The notes: generated by a model not told the origin, from the sequence alone. A stretch of DNA of 64,000 bases from Marchantia polymorpha subsp. ruderalis (GCA_037833965.1 AP031353.1:22322501-22386500); one strand, 5' to 3'; shown: positions 1-14,477, counted from the first letter of the stretch. A program made the numbers and translations.

Positions 1-581
1 TCTCAAAAGGGAGTTTCGTAGGGACTCAAACCTTATGGACTTTCTGCGCGTTCCTTCCTGCATTGTTAGACTGTCTAGAGTTGTCTTGAGTTTAGACCTT
101 AATAAAGTCAATAGTTCAGTTGATCATGTGACTATGTCAAAAGCCGAAGCAGGGGTTAGTTGTTGCAGCTTGGTGTGAGGCAAAAAGCACCAGTTCTGCA
201 TACGGCTCCACTTTCTCTTCTGTATTCGAAGCATCCTTGAAATAAACAACTCTTCATTCGAAATTGATCACTGGCCACCGAGATTCATCACTTGTGGTGA
301 TTCAAACACAGATGTTTCTAGAACTTATGTTTTTACGTTCCAAATTAGAAGCAGATTGATCGTAAAGCAAAGCGAAGTGGTTATGTATATAAAGTGGTTA
401 TTTTTAAAAAAATCATTGAAAAAATCTATCTTTCTATAATATTTTCAGTATTTATTTCCATTTAATCTAAATTATATATTTTTTATAAATTCATTTTTAA
501 TAATAAAAATATGAAATTGACAATATTTTTTCATTTCTAAGTTTTTTTTAAAATAATTATAAATAGTAATCTTTTGAAAAC

Positions 582-605
582 TATATATATATATATATAT
601 ATATA
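582..605. repeat. (TA)n microsatellite
   Basis: An uninterrupted TA dinucleotide run of about 12 units inside an AT-rich tract. Confidence 0.9.
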
Positions 606-3600
606 CCTTGAAAAAACATGCCATTCTTGAAAGTTTGTGTAACTATGTGCAAATAGAAGAGACTAATGTTGAAAAGAAGAAAATCTATAAGGCTTAAGTC
701 TATGATGCACTTGAATTGGAAATTTCTATGATCTGTTTACATGTGTTTCTCAAACTTATTTGAGCATTAACATTATCCCATTGAAATGTTAAAAGTGTTA
801 TCTATATACGATTTTTTTTTGCATAAAATTTAATTTTCTAAAAAATATATACATCAATTTGATGTTTGTCTCCCCTAATCTCCACATAATATGTCGTTGG
901 ATAAAAATATTGAGCTTGTAATTGCAAAATTTCTGTAAACTCAACACAAATTTTATTAAAATATGTGAAAAGATTTTCACAGTAAAGAGTTGACAAATCA
1001 AAATTTATAAATAATATTCAATAGATAATTTGACTTGTAAATTCAGTTCGGAACTAGTAGTTTATAATATTCAAAATAGAAGAGATTGATCTTTGAAAAT
1101 ATAGCTTTTTCTCAATTTATTATCCGTAAAAGTAAGTAGAGGAAAAGCTTAACCACAATTACAATCACGCATGGAAACAAAAAACAGATAAGACAAGCCA
1201 CAGTTCCAGTATTTGTTTGACGTTTTCTTCGCTGTGAAAAGTAAAAGAATGTCGACCAAATCTACAAAGTTTTCCGAAGCTAAAATCAATGACAACAAAT
1301 TTGGGCTGACGAGGGGTAGGAAGCTTGTCTATATAACTCACATGTACATCGACTAGGTACTTCAATTTGGGACGTCTCAAATTTGGCAGCCAACTTTGGA
1401 GGTCATACGGATCGCAAAGATCCACGTGGCATAAAGATCTGTAGTACTTTTTAAACTACTTGTTACAGCTCTAAATTTTCACTTGTCCCTTCTAAAGAGG
1501 TTTGTGGTTATGTTAAGTTAATATTTGTCTTAAGTTTCCGCTTCACATTATCAGCTCCCAAAAGTGTGATACATTGGTGCTAGGGTTGGATTTCACTATT
1601 GGGAAGCACTCACAAAAGTAAAGTGTTCAGAGTTCTTATCGGACGTTTCACCCGTCCTACAACATTCTCTAAGTTCGTTGCTTGGTCATTCATTCGCTAT
1701 TCTGTATTGTTCACGACAATTGACATTGACGTTATTATCGTATTTGAATATAGATATATATTCAAATATTCATTTAAAATTACAAAAATTTAAATTAAAT
1801 AACCGATAACACCATCTGTAGTGAAGTATTTTACTGAAGCGTATAAAGAGTCAATTGTTGAAATAGACGTTTATTTGAACATCTATTAAATGTGGCATAC
1901 GTTAAAATAAAAATTTGCCACACTAAATTCTTTCACGCCTTTGTATTGTGATATGATAGTAATTTTAACGCCAAAATTACACTTGGAACTGTTATTATTG
2001 GATAGTATAATGTCACTATAAACAATTAATGACGTATTGTTATTATGAGATAAATTTACTAGTTATCCGATGTCACTCATACGAGATAACACTCTTGGAA
2101 TATTAAACTATATACATTTGTTCATCTCACAAGTACAGAAAATTACCATCCTCCTGTTCAATAATGTGCTTCTGAATTTACATTTGTAGTTTCTTGGTCG
2201 TGATGATTATTCGACATTTTCTATGGTTGTTCATGGAGGTATTTGGCTTCATTTTCTCATTTCAGTTGTAATCATTGTAATGCTGTAGTCTTATCGTGTA
2301 GTTTTTTTGTTCGGCTTCCCATCGCCGTTATTAATTTCTCTAGTCTTACTTTTGCTTTGCATTCCGATTTTCATTACTACTTTCCGGACTCAGCGAATGA
2401 AACCAAACTATTCATCTTAGGAAAAACTCAAATGCGTAACAGCTTGCTCCACCACGTTCACAAAAGCTTAACCACCAGAAGTAAACCATAAACTTGTACC
2501 CTCATGGTTGCAACAAAGTAGTAACCTTCGTAAGGTGACTTCTTTTGCAAGAAAATACGTACCTACCAAGAGCGTCGATTCGAAGCATAGATGCTCAAAT
2601 GAGCAAGTTTTCATTGAGGATATGAAAGTACATCCAACCTCCTGAAGTGGTAGTTCTTTCCACGTTTATCCGTAACCAGAAATTTAGTATGCACTACAAG
2701 TCTCCCGCATCATGGCTACACACCCATATTAGGAAATAATTAAAAGTCTCCACAACTACTGGAAGCACGAGGCGAGTGTGCGACAAACGCAACCGCGATG
2801 AGATCGCGATTATGAGATAAAGCTTGGAGTGTTCACCTTTGATATCAATAACAACGCAGTAACTTCCTTCTTGACGAGCGTGTATCTACTAACGACGGGC
2901 ATTCGAACCACTTCTCGTTTCAAGATCAAAGTTGAGCCATTATTTATCGAAGGTTTTGAACCTGAATCCTATCTCTTGAGGTAACAAGACCCGCTAATCT
3001 TACACTTTCACCTCATAAACTTAAGCCCCATTAGCATCATAATATATATTTATTTTACTGCAGCTAGGATATCTTCAGTATTTAAGTTGAAACGGTCAAC
3101 AACATTCAACTAGGTAGCAACTCAAAAAACTCACCTAATATGGTGTTTTCTTATGAATCACACTACGAAGTAATTAATGAAGAACAGTAGAGATTATTGC
3201 CAAAAAATCCTACAAAATAACCAAAGAAAATTGATACCTTTTCACTTAAGATGTTGAAGTCTTATGCACTTTTCATTTGCACTTTAGAGTCATCCTCCAT
3301 AGCTCAAAAGAAATATAAAGTATGAGAAAAAAAATGAGCACTCTACATCATTTTATACCTGTTGACTTTGGTCATTGCCACTTCATCTACAGCTGATACA
3401 TACCCACAGTTACATCTATATCAATAATTAGTTCCTCCGTATGTATTATTACGATATGTATATTTCCATACCAAAGTTAATCATAAGACATATTAGTATT
3501 CACTTTATGTGAGGTTTCTAACATCATCCCTCATTACAAATTTCATATTCACAATAAAATTATGAACAACTATTATTGGAGTTGAAAAAAGAACAACACA

Positions 3601-3959
3601 TCAAATTGACACATGCTTTTCTTAGAGATAATACTCTCATAAGTGAATTATACAAATTGTCTTGATAATTTATCAATAAAATGAAAAATATCAATAACAT
3701 AAGTTAAATAACTGATGTGAAGTATATGTAGAAGAATTAAGGCTTCCTTTTTGCATTGAATGAAGAACATTTTTAAAAAAATTTGGAACAATTGAATATT
3801 CTCATTGATATATATTACCGAACTACTATGGATATGTTTTAACTAGAGTAGTGGTCTAAAAGCTTAGTGACTTGCGTTGTTCAACTTGAAGTTCATGTTT
3901 TTAGATGACAAATTAGTATCCGAGTTTCACCGAGAGAAGTGACAGACAGTAGAAAAGTA

Positions 3960-4015
3960 CTAACAGATAAACACATGAGACACACATTATTAACGTGGTT
4001 CACCATTCATATGTT
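3960..4015. mobile_element. possible LTR fragment (fossil, Copia-like motif)
   Basis: The short segment around 3998-4010 contains AACGTGGTTCACC preceded by an ACA-rich stretch, the same combination seen inside the solo LTR at 21929-22205. No ends or target duplication can be drawn, so this is at most a decayed fragment of a related LTR. It lies in AT-rich surroundings consistent with age. Confidence 0.25.
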
Positions 4016-6999
4016 GGCATGTGATTTCACATATGACTTATATGGATCATTTTTTCTTATATATTTATGATATATTTATATTACAATGAAACTTGCAACA
4101 GAGAAAGGCAAAGCCAAAAATTCAGAATGGATGACGAGCAAATTGAACTAATTGCTAATTGCTAATTTTTTAGTTGATACGCCACACATGTTAGTTTTTA
4201 GGTTCATTCACATTCTGGATATATTTATTGATTGGGTTATATTTATTCTTGAATATGTAAGTCAGTATAAATGATAGCATGAAGCTTATTCACTAGCTAA
4301 ATTTATTGTTGGAATTTTTTTTTTCCATTCTTTATATGATTGGTTATTGAAAAGATAAGTTGTAGAGATTCTTAGCTAGTTTTCCAAAGTATTCATAATT
4401 ATTGATAATAATGAAATTTTTCCACATTTCTACACATAATCTAAAAGGCTTTAGTGAAGTAGTTTTCAAACATCTTAGATCATCATCCTATTGAAAGTTG
4501 ATGATAATTATGTTGACATCATAAGTTTCTTTAAGATATTTGCACAAATACAAAAAAAAATCAATGTTGGACTTTTTGTACTGTTAGGTTTTTTTGCTGA
4601 TTTAAAAAAATTTTAAAAGAAGAAATTTGAGATTTTTTGTTACTTGTGTATTGGTTGAACAACATGATTCAAATTCGTAATAGCACTTTTATATACATCA
4701 CAAGGCTTTCAGACAATTGTTTAGGTGATATTTGAGTAGTAGAGTTTTATTTGAATATGGATTTATTTAACTGTATGATTGAAAATTATATATTGTACGA
4801 TATGTATCTTATGGATTCAATTTTAAACTTTAAACCAACATTGTTCTCTATTTGAGTACAAATTTTTTTTAAAATTTGTCATGAGTCAAAGTTTTTCCCA
4901 ATTTATGAACATGATTGCTGCTTGAAGGTATTCATCAGTCTATATTTGGTTAATAATAATACAGTGAATATGTAAGATATTTCTCCTTGTTAGCTTTGTT
5001 TGGAAATGCATATTTGGTATCATATGACTAATAATGTTTGCGTTGGATATAAATTAGGGAAATTTACTTACATTTTTGACATTTCCGAGTGAAAACATCT
5101 AGATCTATAATTGATGAATTTTTTTACCGGAAGATTTTTTTTTTTACTTAAATGATGATTGAACAAAAGTTTATCATGATTTTGAGTGTAAGGATATAGA
5201 TGATCGATTTTTACTTAAAATCATTTTGGAGCAAAAGAGAGGTGTATTTTTCTCTAGTAATACAAGATAAACTCTCATACTTGTTCACTTTGCCCAACTC
5301 TTGGATGATTGAGTCTACGGTTTACCTTGATGGAGATCTATAAGTATTTCATTTACTAGTTTACTCTCTTAAAACAACAATTATGTGTGCTTTTGAATCT
5401 TCATTCCACCATGCATCAAGGGTATATGTGGTGCAAGAGCCACCTTTTCTTCAGCTATGGTGATCTGTTTTAGCTTGATCTATGTATGTGGAAAAAGTGG
5501 ACTAAAAAAAAGAAGTTATGAGTCCCACATGTGGACAATCTTGAAGGATTGATAGTCCACTTAAATGTATGTAAGAGGATTAGAACGGCAACAACTGAAG
5601 CTTCCAAGTATTACTTATGCAAAGACTTCAGCTCTTGTTACCCTATCTTTTGATTTATATAAAATTTCGAACATCTCTTTTATTTTTTTGGAGAGAATGA
5701 TCCAGGGCAAATGATTCTAGTAGACATGAAGTAAAACTGTCTTTTTTGCGCTGGGCAGAGAATACACCCATAATAAAGATGCAAAGTGTGTGAAATCTAC
5801 ATGTGAATTGGAGCTTTTTGAAAGTCGTGACCAACAGTGATCAATCTGTTCACTTAGTAAGGCGCAAACAAGAAATAAACAGAAGCAGAAAGGCTGCTGC
5901 AATCGGTTGTCATATAGACTCTCTAAAAAATTCAGAATCTCCTAAATAAGTTATTTTTGAAAGCGTGCTACATTCCATGTTTGTTATTATAGGTGTTTGG
6001 GTTCCAGACAAAGGAAAATCAAACCAGCATATCAGTTCTTCTTGTACGCCTTGATGGAATCCTTGTTGTGAGCCACGTTGGTACTAGTATGGCCTAGACT
6101 ATTTTGAGAAAACGTGTAGCATAACTTTACATGAATCAGTTTATTATCTAGCTGACTTGGCAATCCCATTTTTTTGGTATATCATATGGTCGCTATCCAC
6201 TCCAGTATACAAAAGTCAGCGATACACCACACAGAACGAAAATGATGTATGTATTGTTTTTTCCAAGTGGGTCAGGCTCGTTAGTTAGAAATCAATACTT
6301 CGGAGATATGAGAACGATGATGGTGAAAGAAATAAAAACTACTGTGCTGTTCCACCTATATGGGCATGATCTGCACCTGAAGGTACGAATGACTGACTCG
6401 ATGGCTCCGAACTGGCATTCTTCAAACATGTCCCAAACATCTACCATACGTACGTTATCTACCTTCGCCTGAATGGACTTGTTGAGTGTTAGGTGAGATG
6501 GCTGTAACAATTGTTTTTAAGACCGGAATTTCATCTGTCAAGAGTAATGGTCTGGAGTCCACTTTACTAGATGTCAAGCTACCTGGACCAGCACTCTTAT
6601 GGCGCAGGTTAAGCATTTGCGGATGCCTCAGATGAAAAACTACGAGCGGCGTCGCCATGGACGTCTTGCAGAAACCCAGGATTACATGTCGTCCATCCAC
6701 TCTTCCGCGTCATACTCTACTATCCTGTCCAAACGGACGTGTAAGCATGACTTTCAGAGAGCTGCTTTCGGATACGTGCCGGCACTGGGAAATATTAATT
6801 GCGTTTTTCTTGATTCCTGATTTCTGACCTGATTCAAGTAGATTGTACGTTGTCATTGTTGTTGTTCGTGTTGGTTTTCAATGCAACTTTCTCGCCTTGC
6901 ACTGATCTGCATACCTAGCTCTTCCCTCGTTCAAAGTTGTTCCAGAATTGAGTTCGTACGAATCACTATCAGAATATCTTGACGTGAAATTTGTGAGCG

Positions 7000-9834
7000 A
7001 TGAGTAGAACAGTCCCGGACCTTCACCTCCTGAAACCAGCGGACCTCGAGCGTCTCATCAGGGGCATGAACCCTCGACCCAAAGATCTCAGATTTTCTGG
7101 AAGAGGATTTCAGGATGCTGCAACGGACACGGTTCATATTATGCCGTCTGAGATGGATCAGAACTCAAGAAATCAGAGATCTGGAGAGGTTTTCGTGACG
7201 GCGGGTGAGAATAATCGTCTAATTTTCAAGACATCACCGTCCCATGTCAGTCAGGGATGCCGGTACAGGCGATTGAAAGATGGGACAAAAGTCCACCTGC
7301 ATCTGTGCTGGCACTTCTGGAACTCTGAGGGTGTTTCAAAGGAAAAAGACTTGATGAAGGCCCTTGATAAGGTTGTCGAGATTTTGAAAGACCTGGACGC
7401 TCAACATGGTCATAAACCATCCGAGGAAAACTTCGAATTGAGAAGAGGTGGACGTGAACCTGGACCTGAAGCAGATGGGCATGACAGAGAACACGGGTCT
7501 GGTCTACGTTCCGAAAGAACGAAGAACTTCGGTAGAGAAATCTCAAAGACGAAGCATTCCTCGCATGACGTGAATATCAAGCCCACCAGGCTCCTGGATG
7601 CACTATTCGAAAATGGAGATATGGAGGCAGATGCTGATGAGGAGGCCCATGCATCCAAGCAGGAGCATGTGGGCACCACGCCTATTCCCCCAAAAAGGAA
7701 AAACCTCTTCCAAGATATGCACAGTTCGAATTTGCCAGTTACTGAGAAAAAGTCTGGTCAAAGAGTTCGTAATTTTGAGCGAAGAAAGAGTTCCAAACCC
7801 AGACTTGAAGAATGCGGAGATGTGGAGAATGGACCGAACATCAGAGATACTCAGTGCGAACGTCACCGACAAAAGAAACTTGTTCGAGAGCGTGAGGTGA
7901 AGAAAGAGTATTCTAAGCATATTCGAGGCCCTTCAAGAAAGATTGCAAGTGAATCTGCAATGACGGATGGGAAGGAGAAAACTCATGAGACTCCGAAAAG
8001 AAATGCACCTTCAGCTGATAAGATGAAAAAGCCTTTGCATGAAGCTGACGTGGACAAACACAAAGAACATATTGGTAGGACCGATTTTGACTCGCCCAGA
8101 GAAAGGGAAAGACTTCAGAGTTGTCAAAATCTGCAAACACAACAACACTGTTCTGTGAATCATGATGACGACATGGATGAAGGCAACGACAGCGAGATTG
8201 ATACAGATTCGCCGGTACACGACCTTATGGGACGCATTTCTGGACGTCGGGAGACGAGAAAAAACTCAAAGCGTCATCAGTCTGCATACGAGAACTGTAC
8301 TCCTGCTTCAGACACCAAAAGATCGAGGACCAATACTCCACATAGCAAAAATGCTGAACGTGGAGGATCTTCGAGAGAAGGGATGAGTGTTAATTCATTT
8401 GAGACGAATAAATTCATCTCGCCAACCTTTGATGAAACGCCAAGCATTAAGCCGCAGGTGGGTCTTGTAGGCAAGGGCAAGAAAAAAGTCACCTTTCAAT
8501 GTGATACGCCTCCTGCAATGAATCAAGTGAAGAAAGGCGATTTATCTTTTCCTGAGGTTGATAAGGTATTCAAGAGTCCCGGTTATACGTCTATGGACGA
8601 CCGAGGCAAAGTGATGACCATTCTCGAACAATTTGGTTACTTAGAAAATTGCTTCAGATCTGCTAAGGAAATCGGCGATGTGAGGCTTTCAGAACTGACA
8701 TGCGCAAGGCGTCTGAGGGCTGACTTGAAGGCAGGAGAATACCTCAAGAGAAGAGGCTTTTGTTTTTACGACGGCTCCAGTGTCGTAGGTACGATTCCAG
8801 GTGTGTGTGTAGGACAGACCTTCAGTTGTAGGGAGGAGCTTGTTATCTTGTCCATTCATCGAGTGCAACAAGCAGGAATTGATTACATCCCAGCCAGCAA
8901 GAGCCACTTCAGGGATGCGGCAGGGAATCAATTGGCAGTAGCAGTCAGCGTTGTATCTTCGGGAGGTTACAAAGACGATGAAGATAATGATGCGGCCACT
9001 TTGACATATTCTGGCCAAGGCGGATGCTCCAATAGGACACACAACTCCAGACCTTCAAAGGTTCAGGATCAGAATCAAGAGCTCGTTCGCGGTAATCTGG
9101 CGATGGTAAACTCCTATGAGCTTCACATCCCAATTCGAGTTGTCCGATCCTTCGTGCGTGACAAGACGCAGAAGAAAATTTACTACTACGATGGCCTCTA
9201 TGATGTGACAAAATATTACGAAGAGACGGGTTCTTCGGGTTTCAAAGTGTGGAAGTTTCAGATGGTCAAACAACTTGGACAACCTGAGGTGCCTCATGCC
9301 TTCTCCTCAGATCAGGTAATCCATTACTTCTTGTCGAAGTTTTTCAGTCTATTCTACACCTGAGTCTGATGCATAGATCATGTAGAAGGTCATAAAGTTA
9401 TGCTGCACGACACAGACGTCAGGAACTGTCGGATGACTTGCAAATACTTCTGAGCCAGATTCTGAGAGGAAATAATTTTATATGTTTTTATTGGGGGCAC
9501 AAGGGTACCTCAAGAGTAAATTAATATGAAGTGGTAAACTTGCGTGGAGTGGACAAGGTAATGATGAACTCACAAAAGTTAAAATTCTCTTATGAAGAAA
9601 GCATATTCTTCTGTTCATATAAGCATATAAATATGACTTCAGGACTGTAAAAGTGTACAACTAAGTTAAATCACTGCGTTCTATTCACATAGACACCTGA
9701 TGCTGTGAAGCCTGTGCATTCCCTCTGGTTTGGAGTTTACGAAGACAATGGTTAGAATCAGGAGTAGGATCTCATAGCCCTCCAAATTTAACGTCCCATA
9801 TTCGTGTTTTTTGCAGGTGAAAGTCGATGAATGA
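7000..9834 (+). CDS. SRA/YDG-domain protein, SUVH-like but without SET domain
   Basis: The long first exon (7000-9315) encodes 772 residues. A likely donor follows codon 772 (CAG|GTAATC), and an acceptor TTTTTTGCAG at 9807-9816 would add only VKVDE and a stop (777 aa); without splicing the frame stops at 9363. An in-frame TGA at 6994-6996 directly before the ATG fixes the start. Residues about 570-770 form an SRA (YDG) domain: VGTIPGVCVGQ at 596, QAGIDYIP near 625, an SSGGY/TYSGQGG stretch, and YYYDGLYDV followed by ETGSSGFKVWKF and GQPEVP at 760-765. This fold flips and reads 5-methylcytosine in plant SUVH and VIM proteins. The first 540 residues are charged and low in complexity, with basic nuclear-signal-like runs (PPKRKN near 230, GKGKKKV near 490). 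SUVH enzymes carry pre-SET and SET after the SRA; none occurs before the convergent gene at 10221. It may act as a methyl-DNA reader (inference). Confidence 0.85.
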
Positions 9835-10220
9835 AGTTTTATTATCGGTGACCTTTAATCGACATGCGAATTATTGTCATTTATTTTGTTCAGCTCAGAG
9901 TTTGTAGAATGTGTGCTGACCTTGAATGCATGTGGTAACGTTAGGACCACTGTGAAATGCTGTATTAGATTTCATCCGTGTTATTCTGTAGCTGATGAAG
10001 AAATCCTTGGCTTTAGAAAGTGAAGGGTTTCGTTGCACGTAGTGACAAAACGATGCTCTGTGTACATAAATAATAATTGTACACACCAGGCTAATAGCGC
10101 GGCACCTGATTCGCAACATATATAAATATAACATATGTTTGGAAGTACCAATTAAAGAGGTATAAACTGAATAAGTAAAATCTGTAATTATTCTTTTTCT
10201 AGGCCAAAGTTTGAAGGCAA
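9835..10220. other. intergenic spacer between two convergent genes
   Basis: Nothing recognisable except what must be the 3' regions of the SRA gene (plus strand) and the transporter pseudogene (minus strand). No SET-domain coding potential is present in any frame I read. Confidence 0.5.
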
Positions 10221-13200
10221 TTACATCGAAGATAGAGACATGTTCGTATGTACATCTTCTCTCGGTACAAATTTTTTCCAGTACCAGTGCCGGCTCCATA
10301 TGTGTTTCATGTCCTCAAGAGGAACCCCCTTGTCTCAGGCAGGAGAAATATCGTAAAGGATAGCATGATTAACAAAGTACCGGCGAAAAAAAAGAATGTT
10401 CCCCACCTCAAGTGACAGAACATGGTCAGAAACACTTGAGTCAGCAATAAAGTTACGAGGTAGTTAAATGACATTGCCAGTCCCATGCCAGCAGAGCGAC
10501 ATTCAAGGCTGAAAATCTCAGATGGCACGACCCAGATCAAAGGACCCCATGACCAGCCGAATCCAGCAGTCCAAAGGTTCACCAACACCACTACTCCGAT
10601 TGCTAATGACTTGTCTAGAGTGTTGTGCAGTCCTAGCTCCAAATAAAATATCGTACCTAGAGCAAGCTGCACTCAAAAAGCAAACAAAAAGCAAACAAAA
10701 AGGTCAACGCAAGCATTACCCTTTTTACAAGAAGGACAAAAATTACCTGCTGCCGCTGAGACATATGCTCCATGACAATGCTACTCAATTTATTGCGCAT
10801 TTTACTTTGACTACTCTCAGACAGTAAAAATTGATGGCCTAACATGAGACAAGACGACAATTTGGAGGTTTACGGGTCAGAAAGTTACTTCCTGACACCC
10901 ATGTGGCACTGAACTTACTCCCTCATGCCCTGAGCCTAAGGAAAAATCTTCTCATACCACAAGACATGGTACTGGACTAAGGCGTAGGTTACTGGAGAAG
11001 GCGAGTACCTGGTTTTATTCCACATATCCGGAGTGTGATGCATCAACCTGTTGAAACTATAGGATTTTCATCCCATTTCCAAGCTCGGTGGTTGACGAGT
11101 GTTGGCGGGAGAGGAGAATATAGACTCTCCTATTATCGTAAACTGTATCGTAGAGTCTTATCGTCTCAGCTTCCTATTCAATTCCTCAAATGTCCTCCCG
11201 TACAAGAAAAACTTCGTGTTTCCCAACTGAGAACAGTATGCGAGTTGGAGATGGTGTATGACTTTGTGACCACGAGTTCAATTTTCACCATGTTCAGTCT
11301 TATTATTGCTTTCTGATTTTAGAGTTCGGTCATCTGTCAAATTCTACATGGATCTCGAATTTGAACTATCTTTGACTCTGCTCACTGTACAATTACCTCC
11401 CCTGCAGCAGGGTGGTGGAATGTAGAAGAAGGTGAAGTCGTGAAACTCGCCTCAAATCTCGTCCCTGGACTGCTTGCCAGGATGTTCTACTGCAGACCGA
11501 ACGCTTCATCCGTCATTGCACGAGCCCTATCTGGCATGAGGATGTATGTTATGTTTGCCGCGGGTGGGAGGACATAAATCCCCTGTGGACGAGACAAGTG
11601 AAATAATAGTAGGTACGAGAAGACATATCTGGCAAAGTGACATCTGGATCCTTCCTTCAAAGAAGAGCGCCTTTCTTCCCAACCTGTCAACGAGAAGTAA
11701 AGAGATCGCACTGCCGACCATTCGCACTGACCCCACGATTGTAGCGGAGTACAAAGCGGCAGAACTTCCATACCCCATGATCCTGAAGAGAACCGGAACG
11801 TAAAATGCAATGGCAGCATTACCTGAAAAAGGCTGAGCTCCGGGAAGAAAGCACGCAATTAAAAGCTGCGCCCTATTTTCTCTTCGCAGCAGACATTTGA
11901 AAGAATTATTGACTGTTGCAGCCACTCGAGAGGCTTCCAAAATATTCTGAAACTCCGCGTCGACATTCTTCAATCCCCTGACTTTCTCAAGAATCTCTCG
12001 CCCTTTCTCCAGTTGCCCCCGTTCGACGTAACTGACCGGTGTGTCAGGAAGAAAGAATGCGCTGAGTGACAACATCACAGCTGGGAGAGATTGCACTCCT
12101 AAAGCGATGCGCCATCCATAAGGATGAATCTTATTTGCAAAATAGTTGAGTAAGCTAGACGCGAAAAAACCGACCGTGAGTGAAAATTGGAAAGAGTTAA
12201 CGAGCGCCACTCGAATTTTGGCAGGTGCCATTTCCGCAATATAAACTGGCGCAGCCTACAAACACCAACCTGTGGAGTAAGTAGCTACTGGAAGGTCGAA
12301 GGCTTTGGCCAACCCACCAAGTTTCTAAGTAGTCCATGCCCATAGTAATGCTCAACGAAATCCAGATTCCATCGCTAATTTCCATTCAGTCGATTGGCGC
12401 CTGTTCCTGAAGATGCTCCAATCACGATTGATAAACTTGAGCTAAAATTGGAATAATTATTGGAGCATAAAAATTGGAGCTTATTCCAGATACTAGACGT
12501 ACATGGGGAATTCTGAATTCAGTTATGGTCGGCACTCTGCAGCATAGCTGGGATCTGAAACTATTGCAAGACATCTGCAACAGAACAGAATACGACCTGT
12601 CCATGACAGTAGAGTATACGGTGCACATCATAGACAAGTCGATCGAAATTGGACGACTCTATTGTTTCCAAGCCTCAAGGGAACCACTGGATGTCCTCGG
12701 GTAGGCCATAGAAGGGAAAACCATAAAGGGCAATTCTACAATCGAAGATACATTCAGCCGTGAATCACCAATGCAGTAGTAGATTTTGGCAACAGAGCTG
12801 ACCTGAGCGGATAACCCAACTCCCATACCCAGAAACAGACGGCCGATGACGAGCATCGCCAGGTTGGTTGCAGCTCCATTCAGAACAGCACCGATGGAAA
12901 AGTTTAAGCCACCGGCAATGAGCGTCAGCCGCCTTCCATACTTGCGAGTGACATAGCCAGCGAAAATTGAAGTGACAAAGCCAGCCAACTAGAGAGACGA
13001 CGTGAAGAGCTGGATGCCTTGATTATCATAGCGGCAGTAATTATTTACCCTCGCTTCCTTCTGCTTCCGGTACACGGAAGGAAAGAACTTCTTCTGAAAA
13101 TCGTCCATGGCAGTCACGCCACCTGCGACAATGAATTACGTTGACAATTGATATAAACTCCATGCTGATTGTAAACAAAGGTTGCGAGACAATACATTCC

Positions 13201-13481
13201 CATTGAGCTTCTCTGGAAACAAGTGGACACTGAGAAAATCCGGATCGCCATAAATTCGAATCCCCACTCAAACTTAGACGTATGCATGGAAATACATAAA
13301 TCACCGAATTATTTAAAGAGATGAATGTTATCAAGCAAAAATGAGTACCTGTGACTGCGAGGTCGTAACCGAAAAGAAACCCAGCGATGGCCGCCATGAA
13401 GCATGATGATATCAGATAAACTGTGACTCGATGTTCAAAACGCTTGTCCACTTCCGTCTTTGGAAACATTCCTCCTGCCAT
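10221..13481 (-). pseudogene. STP-type monosaccharide/H+ symporter, disabled
   Basis: Four exons on the minus strand: 13481-13349, 13122-12803, 12255-11629 and 10666-10221. They would encode about 508 aa, the normal length for plant sugar transport proteins (MFS, 12 membrane segments, plasma-membrane hexose/proton symport). Diagnostic pieces are MAAIAGFLFGYDLAVTGG in TM1, RKYGRR, GRLFLGMGVGLSAQ, the exon junction before AAPVYIAEMAPAKIR, LLVDRLGRKALFFEGRIQM, AGFGWSWGPLIWVVPSEIF, and LPETRG near the C-terminus. Three faults are visible. A TAG at 12989-12991 replaces the tyrosine expected after TSSL. The third intron's donor reads CAG|ATATGT (11628-11623) where GTATGT is expected. One base is missing in the run of five C at 10325-10329, after which the usual tail (VPLEDMKHIWSRHWYW) is still readable in the shifted frame. 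Introns are retained, so this is not a retrocopy. All other codons stay open, so decay looks recent. Sequencing error could explain the homopolymer fault but hardly all three. Confidence 0.85.
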
Positions 13482-13768
13482 TTGCGAACAGCAGCTGACT
13501 CGTGTATCTCCAACTCCGCAACAAGTTCTGAAAACAGCTTGTGGTCGACAAATGAGCTCTACAATACCCCCATCAGCCTACATCCTGCCCACACTTGCAC
13601 AAATACTTGTACTTGTAGAAATACTTGCGAAAGGATGAATTACAATTCGCAGTTGCTCACTCATTCTGGAGATTCCAATTCCTGTCCGAGGTTCTTTCTA
13701 ACTTGGAGGTAAGAGCTGCAGTCATGACAGACTGCGCCCGCTTATGAGAATTCCTTCACCGCTTTCAA

Positions 13769-13808
13769 ATGTTGGTGTACACTGTGCTTGCACAGTGTAC
13801 ACCAACAT
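13769..13808. repeat. perfect 19-bp inverted repeat, 2-nt loop
   Basis: The left arm ATGTTGGTGTACACTGTGC (13769-13787) is exactly complementary to 13790-13808, separated only by TT. It lies about 290 bp upstream of the start codon of the transporter pseudogene. Its origin is unknown; a terminator-like or small-RNA role is not supported. Confidence 0.9.
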
Positions 13809-14427
13809 GAGATCAACAGATGAAGCCCGTGGGACCCAAAGGGCCAAAAGGATTAATATTACTTTACAAGGAACATGGAACATGTGACTCACTCAATCAT
13901 GTATGGGAGCTTTCTGTCCGTCGAACGGAAACAAACCAGCAGAAAGTTAAAGTGGGCAATCAGATCCTCGCACAGCACTCTAAGTGGTCAATGCTACAAC
14001 TGCAATAGACGGAAGGGCGTAATAGCTTGACACGCAACACATTGGCCACAATGCCAGACAGGCTCAGCGTTCCAAAGTTTGCACAGTGCGCGACGATGGA
14101 ACAGCGAGACGAGCTGAAATAACTTTCAGCGAGAAAACTCCAGTGAGAATACACGAGCAAATCGCAGTTGCACATCATCCATGCACGACGAACGATAACG
14201 AGCGATATATTAAGGTGCACAAGGATCAGTCGGCTGAGTCAGAACTAACTTCCAGGTAACATTTCACTAACCTCTTGCAATCTTTGAAGTTACTCTGTAA
14301 CAGTCAACGGATAATATTAACAATCTGAATAATCTTGCTGTGATATCATGGGGGCTGCTGAGCTCACACAGCACTATATCGAAGTCAACGCATTGCAGTT
14401 TTAAATGAATTCTCGTGACCAAAAACA

Positions 14428-14477
14428 TATCACATGTTGTTTCTTGTTGGCCTATGTCAACAAGAAAACATGTGATA
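14428..14477. repeat. near-perfect inverted repeat
   Basis: The left arm TATCACATGTTGTTTCTTGTTG (14428-14449; 22 nt, given here as TATCACATGTTG plus TTTCTTGTTG) pairs with 14458-14477 apart from a 2-nt gap. The loop is 8 nt. Total hairpin is about 50 nt, shorter than typical plant microRNA precursors. Confidence 0.8.

Larger units (their letters stand above)
1..6999. other. gene-poor, largely AT-rich stretch
   Basis: I see no complete gene here. The sequence alternates between strongly AT-rich tracts (for example 400-620, 3000-5300) and more balanced stretches (2500-3000, 5700-6950). One minus-strand open frame at 1165-1425 (86 codons) has a protein-like run around FVVIDFSFGKLCRFGRHSF and could be a gene fragment, but I do not recognise it and no splice sites or neighbouring exons support it. 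The last few hundred bases presumably include the promoter and 5' UTR of the SRA gene starting at 7000. Overlapping short ORFs on both strands at 6242-6820 look like chance frames. Confidence 0.5.
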